Assembly: GCA_005765155.1 (NCBI GenBank)
Contig: VCCP01000004.1
Coordinates: 3,038,001 to 3,102,000 of the forward strand
Reading direction: 5' to 3'
Source: Zelopaecilomyces penicillatus
Taxonomy: Eukaryota; Ascomycota; Sordariomycetes; Hypocreales; Pseudodiploosporaceae
DNA length: 64,000 nt
The translations under genes were made by a program, and so were the position numbers. The notes under the pieces are model-generated. The model searched no databases, was not told the DNA's origin, and worked only from the letters and a program-made list of their open reading frames with translations. Positions 35,837 to 45,894 of the stretch are shown here, piece after piece; the stretch's first letter is position 1; the number at the start of each line of letters is the position of its first letter.

Positions 35837-38800
35837 TGCAGCGTTCGGTTGATCGCTGTTGAGGTGGATTGTTTATTTCGAGGACCAAGTGCCAATGTCT
35901 GTAGTACTGCGAATGCAACTGTTCTTTGTCGGCAACCCTGCCCTAGATATCGCTATTTTCCTTCGCAGAGTCCCGAATTCAAACGTTGCATTCCGGGATT
36001 TGATGAATATCAGTACGGCCGGAATTCGGAGTTGGTTGAGTCCAGTCTTATTCAAGGAAGAATTATTGGCTGACGAGTTTGGAGATGCGACGATTAGGGC
36101 GGAAACAATGTCAAAAATTACAGGACTGTCGAGACAGTGTCTCGCAGGTTTTGTTGTGCTATACCAAAGCACTACCGGCTTTTTGCTTCTCCAATGACCT
36201 ACAAACAAGGGATAGCAAACTGAGGCAATCACAATGCCTAGAGAGAGGTCCAGATTCTGTGAGCAATGACGGACACCGAAATCCGCGATACCCAAAGAGC
36301 CAAATGTATCTAGGATACAATAGCAGCGGGGCGATAGTAGGAAAAACGGTGAGAATGCTCCACGTGGTGCGACGCGAGTGTGGGTGGTACGATGGCAGTT
36401 GTTAATGTGACCTGACGAGGAATACCATCAAGAGTAGAGGTCGGCTACTCATAGACAAATATGCGTGGCTTTGAAGAAAAAGAGGAGATGAAAATGATTT
36501 GATTGAGGGTTGAGACAGACTGGCTTTGGGCTGCGTAGGCTTAAAGATGAAGGTGGCCACTCTAAAAATGAGGATACCAGGAAGAATGCTGGTTGGTAGA
36601 CGACCGAGGTAGGCTCCAGGCTCGCGATCTTAGAAGCGGAGAATTGAATATTTGGCAGACAAGCTGAACTAGGCTCAGGCTCCGTGAACTGTCGTTGGTG
36701 GAGGGACTCTGGGCAAAGCAAACCGCGGCTGCGTCGGGTATACAAACATGCATTCCCATCGGCAGTCAGACGCTGGCTAGGTGTTGGCTCTTTTCTGGCG
36801 TCCGACTTTAAGGGCTTGAGAAGAGATAGCGCTGCCTCCGTTGGGTCGTATGTGTCGTATGGGTTCTTGCCTGACCTTGCGGCTCCTACGCGTCTGGCTG
36901 ACGACGGGGATGGATCGAAGCGATGCTGCTGCGGGATGACGGTGAGATTGGCTTTTCGTCTGTGGTGGGAGTGACAATGGAATTGAGATTTTGCGGACCA
37001 CCGTGAAGGATTGACAGGAACCCCCGGCCAGAAGATGACTATCCCCCCTCTTTTTGTCTCTCTTCTTTTGTCTCTCTTCCACTCAGACACTTCGCCTTTC
37101 CGTCTATTGCCTTCTTGCGTAGTGTTGTTTCGTCCTGACTCCCAGCCTTTTGGCGTTTCTGCGGTCAAATCCTCTCAAGTTGTTGACGTCGTGTCCAGAG
37201 ACCAACATCCAAAAGTCCAGTCCTAGATGCGGACTGGGGAAGTGGTGGGGCGTGGACGGCTTCCACTGGACGGCAACCGCATGTACTGGTTTGTACTTAC
37301 TTGTTCAATGGTTGAGTGGGTGTGCTGCATTATCCTAGTTGTTTCTTGCCATCCCGCGGCGCTGCCAGGCAGGTCAGACTAGACGAATAAGCCCACCTGT
37401 CGCTGGTCAGCGAGGGGTCCACCACCGACCAACACCGCGAAATTTTCCCTATAGCCGGCCTTGAGGGTGGTGCAATTCTCCGCCAATCGCGTGCTAACGC
37501 CCCACAAAGCTGTCTAGGTGGTCTGGCGCCCCAATCACCACAGCCGAGCATGATCGATCTACACCTGCGTCTGCCCGTAATATTAACCTCCTCCCTTACT
37601 ACAGGTACCAACAAGTAGTATCAGGCTGATATTGACCTAACCTGAGTAAGTAGTTGCACCAAGCAAAATACTAGCTAACAACTATCCCGCATCCAAAACC
37701 ATATGCGTGCTGGAGCCGGTTAGGCGCCGGAATGCTTTTCCAGTGGATGGAATAATGTCTGGGGGATTTATAGCGCTTGGAATCTACCCTGTATTGCCCT
37801 AGAACTCTTGATTTCTAACATCGGGACTTGGAGGAGCTTCTCATCCCCATTATCCCATTATATCCCCGATTGCTTGCCCATTACATGCGTATATGAGCAC
37901 TCTCTTCCTTTTGAATATTCCCCAGGTCCTCCCCTCGTTGTGTATGTTTTGCCCATCATTTTGCGCCCGTTCATGACGGCACATCCCGCCTCTACAGGTC
38001 TCATTCTCCAGCACGGAGCGGCGGAATAATTATTCGCACATGGACAATACGCAAAGTACTTTACTTTGCACTGGAATATTTCATGCCGTGGCTGCAAGGG
38101 CCCATATCGTATGGTGCACACGTGCTCATTTGATCACTCCCTTTCATCAAGTGGGGCTAGTCAACTGGCGATGTGAGGTTGATTGTATTGTCTGGAAACG
38201 GAAACATTGCCTGCTCCAATCCCAACCGCCCCCGCTCAAGACTGTGGAATTACTCCGAGCGACATACCTTTTTTCGGGTCAGAGTAATACCGAGGCTTCT
38301 CTGAGTTTAGTCCGACTGCGGCGCAGGAGGAACTAGCTGCTGGGCCCTAAATGAAATGGAGCAGGTAGCAACCAGCACTCCATGCCAAGACCCACGCTCG
38401 TAACCAGCGACGACGACAAGTACAGTATGCTTAATGTTGTAGGATGAAGATATAATAGCAAAGTATTATAAGAATCTGAACTACCTCCCTAGGTAGGAAT
38501 AGCAGTGCTCTATCACAGCCCATTGTGGTTGATATGAAGCATGTGTACTGGCCTGTTGCAATTGGCATTCAGCACACCCATATCAGTGCATGGCTGTGAT
38601 GGGTCTCTGAGAAAACATAATTCCCACCAATGAGCTTTGGCCCATACGAAGCACATTATTTGAGCCAATGACCAGGCCAATGGACCCCGAGGCTCGATGC
38701 TCTGTTTTGCTTAATAATTGAGGAAGCGCGTGTCTGTTTCTAATAAATCCATTTAATGGCTATATAGAGTAATATCCGCCTTGCTGTGTTCAAGCGATAC

Positions 38801-40046
38801 TTTTACCTTTTGACGTCTGGACGACTGATATAGTAGAAAAGCTCACTATATTTGGCCAAGTTCGTGCGGTTTTCCCTCTCCACATAAGATGCTCTATGAT
38901 CGTTTTGTGATGGATTCTGCCCTGACCATCCTGACAGAGCTAAAGGTAGCTGTGAAGAGAGAGTCGCAAAATACACAAAATGAACTCTCCAGCATCCTGA
39001 AGTTTAGCTGTGGTGAGGTGATTGTGATATCATCATCAACATGTCTCCAGTCGTGGAGTTCCAGAAGAGGTATACAAAATTGACAGTCTCTGTCCATTAA
39101 AGACTTTCACATCCATAGCACTGTTGAAACTGCTTCTTTAAATGGGCAAAGTAGACATCTTGATTTCTTCTTATTATGATGTTATGACCAGCAAATCGCC
39201 GTTCGTGATGTCACCCGCCCGTCTACAGCAAAGATAATGCCAGGTGGTATTACTCTATTAGTAGGCTGACTTATTACCTGCTGCTACTAACTGCTATGCT
39301 GTCTTGATACCTATTTAGTCGATATTAATTACTACCTTAACTACCTATAGGTATTGGCATTGTGCAATTCCCACTGCAAACCTGTGCCCGTTGATGAAGT
39401 ATTTTCAAACAACCAACTAATCTTAGTTAACCAATTGATATCCAATACACCCTAAAATCTTGATACAGTTAGTGTCTACACTATAACTCACACACCTTAG
39501 TAACAACTCTTTGTACTTTATCATTGTCCCACCCAAATCAGAAGGTAAAAACATAACTTCGTTTTGCTTGTATAACTATCTAGTAGCTTACGGCATCAAA
39601 TACCAACTGCATTAAGATTTAAAGGTGTATCAGCGATTAATTGACCAATCAAGAGTGTGCTCTAAGTTGGTTGTTTGTAAAATACCTGACCAGCGGTCAG
39701 TACTACGTGGGTACTGTAGTCACCATATCTAATTCGCTTCCCCACCAAACCAAATGTTGGAGTTGCCAGGTTGCCGGGCCAATCAGGCGTTTGAAAGTGC
39801 TGTACACGCACGTCACGGCTGCAGCAACACTTGCAGCACGTCAAGCTACATTTGCAGTTGTCTTGACCAACATCAAATTGTTGGTGGCGCGTCACATCAT
39901 CAATGTTCATTTTCCCTCCCACAAGGCACATCTAACTGCATTGAATTTCATCAATTGGAAACCGAAAACAACATTTACCGTTACTTGCGACATCACAGCC
40001 GCTGCTGGTTCTCCCACTTTTGAGTTTGCGATCGACAGCCATCACA
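35837..40046. other. 4.2-kb divergent spacer
   Basis: Separates the divergent quinate-repressor (-) and NASP (+) genes. Long frames at 35859-36197 (+) and 36449-37168 (-) were examined and show no family motif or splice chain; they may be leader sequence. TACCTA-type islands occur near 37600-37660, 38485-38500 and 39240-39360. Confidence 0.5.
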
Positions 40047-41795
40047 ATGACGGAATCAACCAAAGAGACGCGACCTGTTGACGAGATAGCGCCAGTCCAT
40101 GACGAGGTTGGGACTGCTCAGGATGAAACTGTAGCAAGCGCTGATACAGACATCAATTCCAAGAGAGTGACCCTCGCCGATCTGAGCGCAAAGGGCACGA
40201 CACTTTACGCACACAAGAAGTATGAAGATGCTACAGAAGTTTTCTCCATGGCGAGTATTCTTCAGGCCGAGATTAATGGCGAGACGGCCCCCGAAAATGC
40301 CGAGATTCTCTTTCACTATGGACGCAGTCTTTTCAAAGTCGGCCAGAGCAAAAGCGATGTGCTTGGCGGACCTGCAGCCGCCGAAAAAAGTACGGCCCCG
40401 AGCAGCAGTGCGCCGAGCAAGAAATCGAAGGCTGTAATAAAACTAGACGAGACCGAGACCGACGAGGCGAAAGAGGGCTCCGCCGCTGTGACAGAGCAGT
40501 GCGATGCAAACGAAAATGACAAACTCGATGAGCAAAAGCAAGAGGTTGCCGCAACCAAGAAACGGAATGTCCTGTTTCAGTTCACCGGCGATGAGAATTT
40601 CGATGAATCAGACGATGAAGAAGAAGTAGGTGGTGCCTCCATATAACTAGTTATTTTTTTGGTAGAAGATCTTCTAATGCCCCGTATAGGATCATGATGA
40701 TGGCGACGATCAGGAAGAGGAGGAGGATGATCTAGCTACCGCTTTCGAGATATTAGACCTCGCACGTGTCTGCTATCTAAAGCAACTAGAAAAATTTAGT
40801 CAAAAAGAACCTAGTGACAAGGGAGACAGGGCTGCACCTAGTGAATCCTCAGCCCTAAGGCATATAAAGGAGCGACTGGCAGAGACACACGATGCACTAG
40901 CGGAGATTTCTCTCGAGAACGAACGGTATGTAAACATCCAGGGTGTACGACAGATCTCATCCAACTTCCCATATCTATACAGTCCACATCTCTGAATCAT
41001 TGCTAACTGATTTAATGGGCTAGTTACCCCAACGCCATTGAAGATGGCCGAGTTTCTCTTGATTACAAAATGGAACTTTACCCTGAAGAATCTGAAATAG
41101 TTGCCGAGGCGCACTACAAGATGTCTCTGGCTCTTGAATTTGCTTCCATAACTATCTCAGGAGAAGATGGCAAGAATACTAAGCGAGAGGAAATGGACCA
41201 GACACTACGTGATGAGGCTATCAAGGAAATGGAACTGGCCATCAAGAGCTTTCGGCTCAAGATGCAAGCCGCTGAAGTAGAGGTTGCCACCATGGCGTCC
41301 CCAGAAGAAAACGAAGCATCCCGGAAGATGATTACAGAAATGAAGGATGTCATCGCTGATATGGAGCAAAGAGTATGTCCTTATCTTCAGTGTGCCTAAT
41401 TCCCACAGCTGCGATTATTCTCACTGTTTCGTCTACGAAATTTGTATGACCCGTTTACGCCCTCACTTTGCTAACTTGTCCCATCCAATCAGCTTGTCGA
41501 CTTACGAAAAGACCCTATCGATGCAAAGAGCCTGATCGGTGGCGCTGATGCCAACTCCCTGGGCGGTATTTTTGGCGCTGCGCTGGGCGAATCTGTTGCG
41601 GATAGAGAGGCACGCGTCGAGGAGGCGAAGAAGACCGCCGTTGATCTTACTGGTCTAGTTCGGAAGAAGAAGACCAATGACAGCAGTGATAGGGCGCAAT
41701 CGGTAGATCTAAGCGGGAAACGAAAGGCCGAGGATGTTGCGGATGGTGGAGAATCACCCAAAAAGGCGAAGGTGGATAGCGAGCATGAAGAATAA
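40047..41795 (+). CDS. NASP: NASP/Sim3/Hif1-type histone chaperone
   Basis: Join 40047..40625, 40690..40925, 41024..41372, 41493..41795; 488 residues. Introns are 64, 98 and 120 bp with TAAT/GCTAAC branch sites and consistent phases 0, 2, 0. The family binds histone H3 (and H3-H4 or the CENP-A type) through TPRs interrupted by an acidic stretch. Seen here: a first TPR (LSAKGTTLYAHKKYEDATEVF), a partner helix ending HYGRSLF, an acidic block spanning exons 1 and 2 (DESDDEEE, then DDQEEEEDD), the AFEILDLARVCYLKQLE helix, and the SHNi-TPR core in exon 3 (YPNAIEDGRVSLDYKMEL, EAHYKMSLALEFAS). The tail carries a bipartite nuclear signal (GKRKAED and PKKAKV). An in-frame ATG 27 bp upstream at 40020 is possible, but 40047 has the better context. 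Nuclear or shuttling protein; housekeeping. Confidence 0.92.
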
Positions 41796-42535
41796 ACCCC
41801 GATTAAATAACAATTTCAGCGTGGGAAATGGGGCAATTACGGTATGAAGCAGGATAACTATTTTTGCTTCCTCGTCTAATTAGGATTTGGCATCGAGTGG
41901 TTTATAAGTATCATGTCCAAGTATGAATGAAAGCGCAAATGGTCAAAGAGTAATGCTATTCGCACTAAATGGCCAACGTAGACCTTTGGACTTGAGTTTG
42001 TAACACTATAACCAGTAATCACCGTATCCCCTCACGAATCGAGGTTAAGGGTATCTCTAGTTGGCCCCTGTTAATAGATCAATCAAGCAGCTATAAAGTA
42101 AACAATAAGCAAAAACGGTTAGTTATAAAATAAGAGGTAATTACTAGCTTCTATACTAAAAAGATTAAAGAGAGAGTATATAGTTTGAATAGTGATTTTT
42201 TTATAGTGCGAATAGCAATACTCTAGTTAAAAGGAAGATCTCGAACCTGACGCTCACAGAGATGATTTATGCTGCAGCCATACCAAGCACGCTCGTTGCA
42301 AAGCAAGCCCTTCGTGTGCGCTCTCCCAAGTTTGATATTAGGGTTGATAAGAATATCCTCGTGGCCTATGTGGTTAAAATTGAACTTGTGCATATCTCGC
42401 CTGGATGGACAAAAGAGCAAATTTTGGGAAGAGAAAGACAAACAACATAAACAAAAATGATTAATAGTGAAACAAATATTTGGGGTTTAATTTTATAAAG
42501 AAGAGTTAGGCAAAAAGCAAAATGAATACCGTGTT
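41796..42535. other. spacer with AT-rich relic-like tract
   Basis: 3' flank of the NASP gene. From about 42085 to 42240 the sequence becomes strongly AT-rich with many TA steps and simple A/T runs, like repeat-induced-point-mutated transposon debris, which often sits beside tRNA genes. No element ends were found. Confidence 0.35.
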
Positions 42536-42635
42536 AACCCCCTGCGGGATTCGAACCCGCAATCTCAAGATTGACTGATCAGGCTGATGAACAGGTGATA
42601 GAAGTCTTGCGCCTTAGCCATTAGGCCAAGGGGGC
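42536..42635 (-). tRNA. tRNA-Arg (anticodon UCU), intron-containing
   Basis: On the minus strand: acceptor GCCCCCT pairs with AGGGGGT (first pair G-U). The D arm is GCC..GGC with A box TGGCCTAATGG. The anticodon stem CAAGA pairs with TCTTG. The loop reads C-T-TCT-A, giving anticodon UCU (AGA/AGG codons) with U33 and A37. An intron of about 27 nt follows position 37. Variable loop AGATT. The T arm GCGGG-TTCGAAT-CCCGC contains B box GGTTCGAATCC. Total about 100 nt. The discriminator base is read as U, which is less usual for arginine tRNAs. It sits alone between the NASP and MPP10 genes. Confidence 0.93.
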
Positions 42636-43032
42636 TTGTTTTGTTGTGATTGGCCAGACTTTAATTTGTCCTAAGAATCATTGTTTATTATGCCTGCATG
42701 TTGCACTAACTATACGTGGATCCTTGGATAATCGAATCATCTGGATACATATTCCCAATAATCTATCTTCATGATTTTGTCTCCCTGTTTGCATGCAGGT
42801 AGATTGAGTAAGTAGGCATGAAAAAGTGAGATTTTTTGAAGTAATTGCACCCTAAAAGAAGCAGATATTTGAATAGAAAACAAGAGGTTTTACGTAAATT
42901 TGCATGAGGTTGCGACGTTCCAACATTATAATACTCTGCATATAATTGGTTTCGAGCTTCTGGACCTCGCCCGATAGCCAGTCCAGCATGCAATCTAGCT
43001 ACTGCTAATAATATCGACCCCACGAAAATTGA
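42636..43032. other. 397-bp spacer
   Basis: Contains the upstream flank of the tRNA (minus strand) and the 3' UTR of the MPP10 gene. AT-rich; no feature recognised. Confidence 0.5.
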
Positions 43033-45225
43033 TTACAATTTGTAGCTGCCACTGGATGCAACCTTGGCCACTTTGGCCTTTTTGCCCTCGATATCGGTAA
43101 TCTCGCCCTTGCGATTGATAACCTTGACGCCGCCCTTCTTGAGATCTGCCATGGTGTCGCGTTGCATTTTAGCCTTGGCACTGAGTGGCTTCTTGCCACC
43201 TGCATCTGCGCTGCCTTCCTTTCGCAAGCGCTCCTTTTGTCGGCGTCTCCGCCTCAACTTCTCCTCTCTTGTCATCTCCTGGCGTGCCACTGGCAGGCCG
43301 TTGCTGGCAACCACTTCACCCTTTGCAGCTGTATCCGCGCCAGCCTTGTAAACCTCCTGTGGAGCCAAGCGGCTACTTTCTCCCGCGACGCCCTGTGCTG
43401 TGGTAGGTTGAGCATCTTCCATGCTCACTGTAGCCACATCAGCAATAACAGAGAGGGACTGCGCTGCTTGCTTTGGCTTGTAATTCCAACTGCTGAGGGC
43501 ATCAAGATGTGTGCAAACATCTCTCCACATAGTCTCAATCTCCTTCTCTTCCCGCTGTAGCTTCTCTTCAGACTGGCTAAGGTAGGTATCGGGATTGGTA
43601 TTCTTAATGTGCTCTTCTTCGTACACCTCCGCTAAGCTCTTATTGGGTTTGCCATCATCAAGTTCAATCATACCGCGCCGAGTCCCTATAGCAACGCCCT
43701 CGGTGTCAGGCCGTCTTCGAATAACTTCGTCAAACTCTTGTGCAAGAATTCGCCGCTTAATAAGATCCTCTATCCCCTCTGTGACTTCAGGTGTAATAAC
43801 AGGGACAGGCTTGCCAACATGCTCAAAGTCAAGGTCTTGCTCTAGTAGTGAGTTCATGGGTCGCTGAGTAGCATTGGCCTCGCCAATTAGAGTCCACTCT
43901 CGCTTGGCAACCGAAGCAGCCTCAAGGTTGCGTATTTCCTCTGCAAGCTTTGCTTGCCGTCGTTCGTGTGCAGACCGTCGAGATTTGGGATCTCCGGCTG
44001 ATGCGTCTGATAAAGCAGCCTCAGACTCGTCGTCAGTTTCGTCTTCAAAGAGATCTCGTCGCACATCAGTCATGGCCCTCTCTATATCTTCCTCGGTCGG
44101 CTGCATTGGCTTAGCCTGAATAGTCCTTCTCGGTCTTTTATCTTTGCTCTTTTTGGATGGTGGTGCAAAAAATTCCTTGTAATAGATCTCATTTGCGTTG
44201 AAATCATTTGCCTCATCGTCCACACCCTCATCTGCCATGGCTTCATCGTCACTTTCGCCTTCTGGGGCATCGAGTGCGATATTTCCAAAGGTTGGACCAT
44301 CTTCCTCCTCATCAACGTCATCGCTACCATCGAATGGGTGGTTTTGTGGTCCTTTGTGCTTTGATGATTTCTTGGAACCGCCCTTTGGAGGTGCTAGGGG
44401 ATCCGTAGTCCAATCAACCTCTTCATCGTCGCTAGCATGATCTGTGTTTGGATCCCCTCTTGCATCCTGATCTTCGAACCACTGCGTTTGCTTGTTAAAT
44501 TCATCAATGGAGAAAAATCCATCATTGAGACCATGAGGGTCCTCAACATATTCTTCGTTCTTATCTTCTTCCATATGTTCCTTGATAGCTTCATCTTCGT
44601 CTGCGTCTTCGTCCTGTTCCACCTCATCATCTTTGTCGCTTGCCAGTGAGTCGTCATCAGATAAGTCCTGTTCGTCGTCGTCGTCGTCCTGAACCTCATA
44701 ATCCAAGGGTTCTGGGCTGATTTCAGAATGTTCATCTCGGCTGCCCTCGATGACAGGCGAGGCATCATTTGACCCCCCATCCGCTACGATGGCACTTTCG
44801 TCTTCGAGCTCGTCTAATGCAGACTCGGAATACCTCAGGATACTACCAATGATCTTCTTCGCCTGTTGCCAAACCTGGCCAGTCTCAAACCCGTCCACAT
44901 AGACCCTCTTGAGCTTTAGAACATCCTGAGGTTCTCTATCGCTGTCAACGCCGTCCCTCTTCCTTTTTCGGGTTTCTTTTAATCGAATCTGTTGCTCGTC
45001 ACCGACTTGAGTTGCGAATTCTTCGAGAGTCTGTTTCACAATGCTCAAAGATTCAGTAGGCAGAGAGATGTTCGGCTGCAAAAAGACATGATGATTCTCG
45101 GGACGAAGGCTCTGAAATAAGAGCAACACCTCGCCATTGACGTTTGAGGAATTCGGTGCCATTGTCGGAGCGGCAGTAAGAGTGTGCGACGTCGATGTCA
45201 ACGACGGTGAAATGTTCGCTGCCAT
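43033..45225 (-). CDS. MPP10: U3 snoRNP protein Mpp10
   Basis: Intronless. I start at the ATG at 45225 (730 residues, A at -3 and G at +4). The frame also has an upstream ATG at 45411 in a poor context that would add 62 Ser/Gly-rich residues. Mpp10 is a scaffold of the small-subunit processome in the nucleolus; with Imp3 and Imp4 it organises U3 snoRNA on pre-18S rRNA. Visible: a conserved N-terminal helical part (LLLFQSLRPENHHVFLQP); several long Asp/Glu runs; the family blocks DGFFSIDEFN, NANEIYYKEFFAPP, MTDVRRDLFEDE, NSLLEQDLDFEH and DLIKRRILAQEFDEVIRR; and a Lys/Arg-rich C-terminus (RRRRRQKERLRKE, KKPLSAKAKMQR) ending near GSYKL. Length and block order fit the family. Essential housekeeping gene; no co-regulated neighbour is evident. 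Confidence 0.94.
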   Translation of the reverse strand: MAANISPSLTSTSHTLTAAPTMAPNSSNVNGEVLLLFQSLRPENHHVFLQPNISLPTESLSIVKQTLEEFATQVGDEQQIRLKETRKRKRDGVDSDREPQDVLKLKRVYVDGFETGQVWQQAKKIIGSILRYSESALDELEDESAIVADGGSNDASPVIEGSRDEHSEISPEPLDYEVQDDDDDEQDLSDDDSLASDKDDEVEQDEDADEDEAIKEHMEEDKNEEYVEDPHGLNDGFFSIDEFNKQTQWFEDQDARGDPNTDHASDDEEVDWTTDPLAPPKGGSKKSSKHKGPQNHPFDGSDDVDEEEDGPTFGNIALDAPEGESDDEAMADEGVDDEANDFNANEIYYKEFFAPPSKKSKDKRPRRTIQAKPMQPTEEDIERAMTDVRRDLFEDETDDESEAALSDASAGDPKSRRSAHERRQAKLAEEIRNLEAASVAKREWTLIGEANATQRPMNSLLEQDLDFEHVGKPVPVITPEVTEGIEDLIKRRILAQEFDEVIRRRPDTEGVAIGTRRGMIELDDGKPNKSLAEVYEEEHIKNTNPDTYLSQSEEKLQREEKEIETMWRDVCTHLDALSSWNYKPKQAAQSLSVIADVATVSMEDAQPTTAQGVAGESSRLAPQEVYKAGADTAAKGEVVASNGLPVARQEMTREEKLRRRRRQKERLRKEGSADAGGKKPLSAKAKMQRDTMADLKKGGVKVINRKGEITDIEGKKAKVAKVASSGSYKL

Positions 45226-45894
45226 GCTACTATTTGCAATTGCGACGCTTCGCAGTTGGCTGGAGCCTCGCTGGGAGAAAAATTTTGGGTTCGGTCTAGG
45301 AAACCCCACTAGTAAGTACCGGCCAGACTGTTGGCTGCCCTCCAGGCCCCGCAACCCTTGAGACGAAGCGCTGTAAGAACGGGACCCTTGTGATTGATTA
45401 ATATTAACCATCTATGCCAGTCCGGCTCTCTAGTGGTCGCTGCTTGAACCGTTCTTGCATATTTCAAATTTACAAGTACCTAGCTAAATAGTCACATGCA
45501 GAGGCCAGTTTATTTTTATAAAAAAAAATTCACTCAATTTCAACCGCATAGTGACCAACAAGACCAAATTATTGTTAATTTATTTTGGGTTGTCGTTATT
45601 GTTGTTACTGCATCACGCCACTAAAGTCAACTACTACTGAAGTCAACATTGTCAAGCCAAAAAATATAATTTGGAGTTAGCTCTTCGAAGCAGGTATCAT
45701 TTATATAATGCTAAAGGTGCTCACGGTCAAAAATGTGAATGAGTGACTAAGTTTACCATATTGAAAGCATTATTTAAACCATACAGTCCTCGAATTCAAA
45801 ACTCCGCCCATGCAAAGCCCCAACTCCAGAGTACTGAGTTGCAGGTAGGTAATAGGTAGTACCTATACATACGCCAACACAACACCATCTTTCG
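45226..45894. other. 669-bp spacer
   Basis: Promoter side of MPP10 and 3' side of the RING-protein gene. It contains A/T-rich stretches and a TAGGTA/TACCTA island at 45843-45872. No gene is seen other than the possible in-frame extension of MPP10 up to 45411. Confidence 0.5.

Noticed and set aside
35859..36197. 112-codon plus-strand frame, examined as a possible shikimate-kinase piece
   Set aside because: No P-loop, and opposite strand to the repressor; resemblance limited to a few residues (ITGLSRQ).
36449..37168. 239-codon minus-strand frame upstream of the quinate repressor
   Set aside because: Arg/Ser/Pro-rich with no motif or splice partner; its start codon is unsupported. Probably leader or chance.
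43064..44440. Several plus-strand frames opposite MPP10
   Set aside because: Ser/Leu-rich shadows of acidic and basic codons on the real strand.
45226..45411. 62-codon extension of MPP10 to an upstream ATG
   Set aside because: Poor start context and Ser/Gly-rich, non-conserved sequence; kept only as an alternative start.
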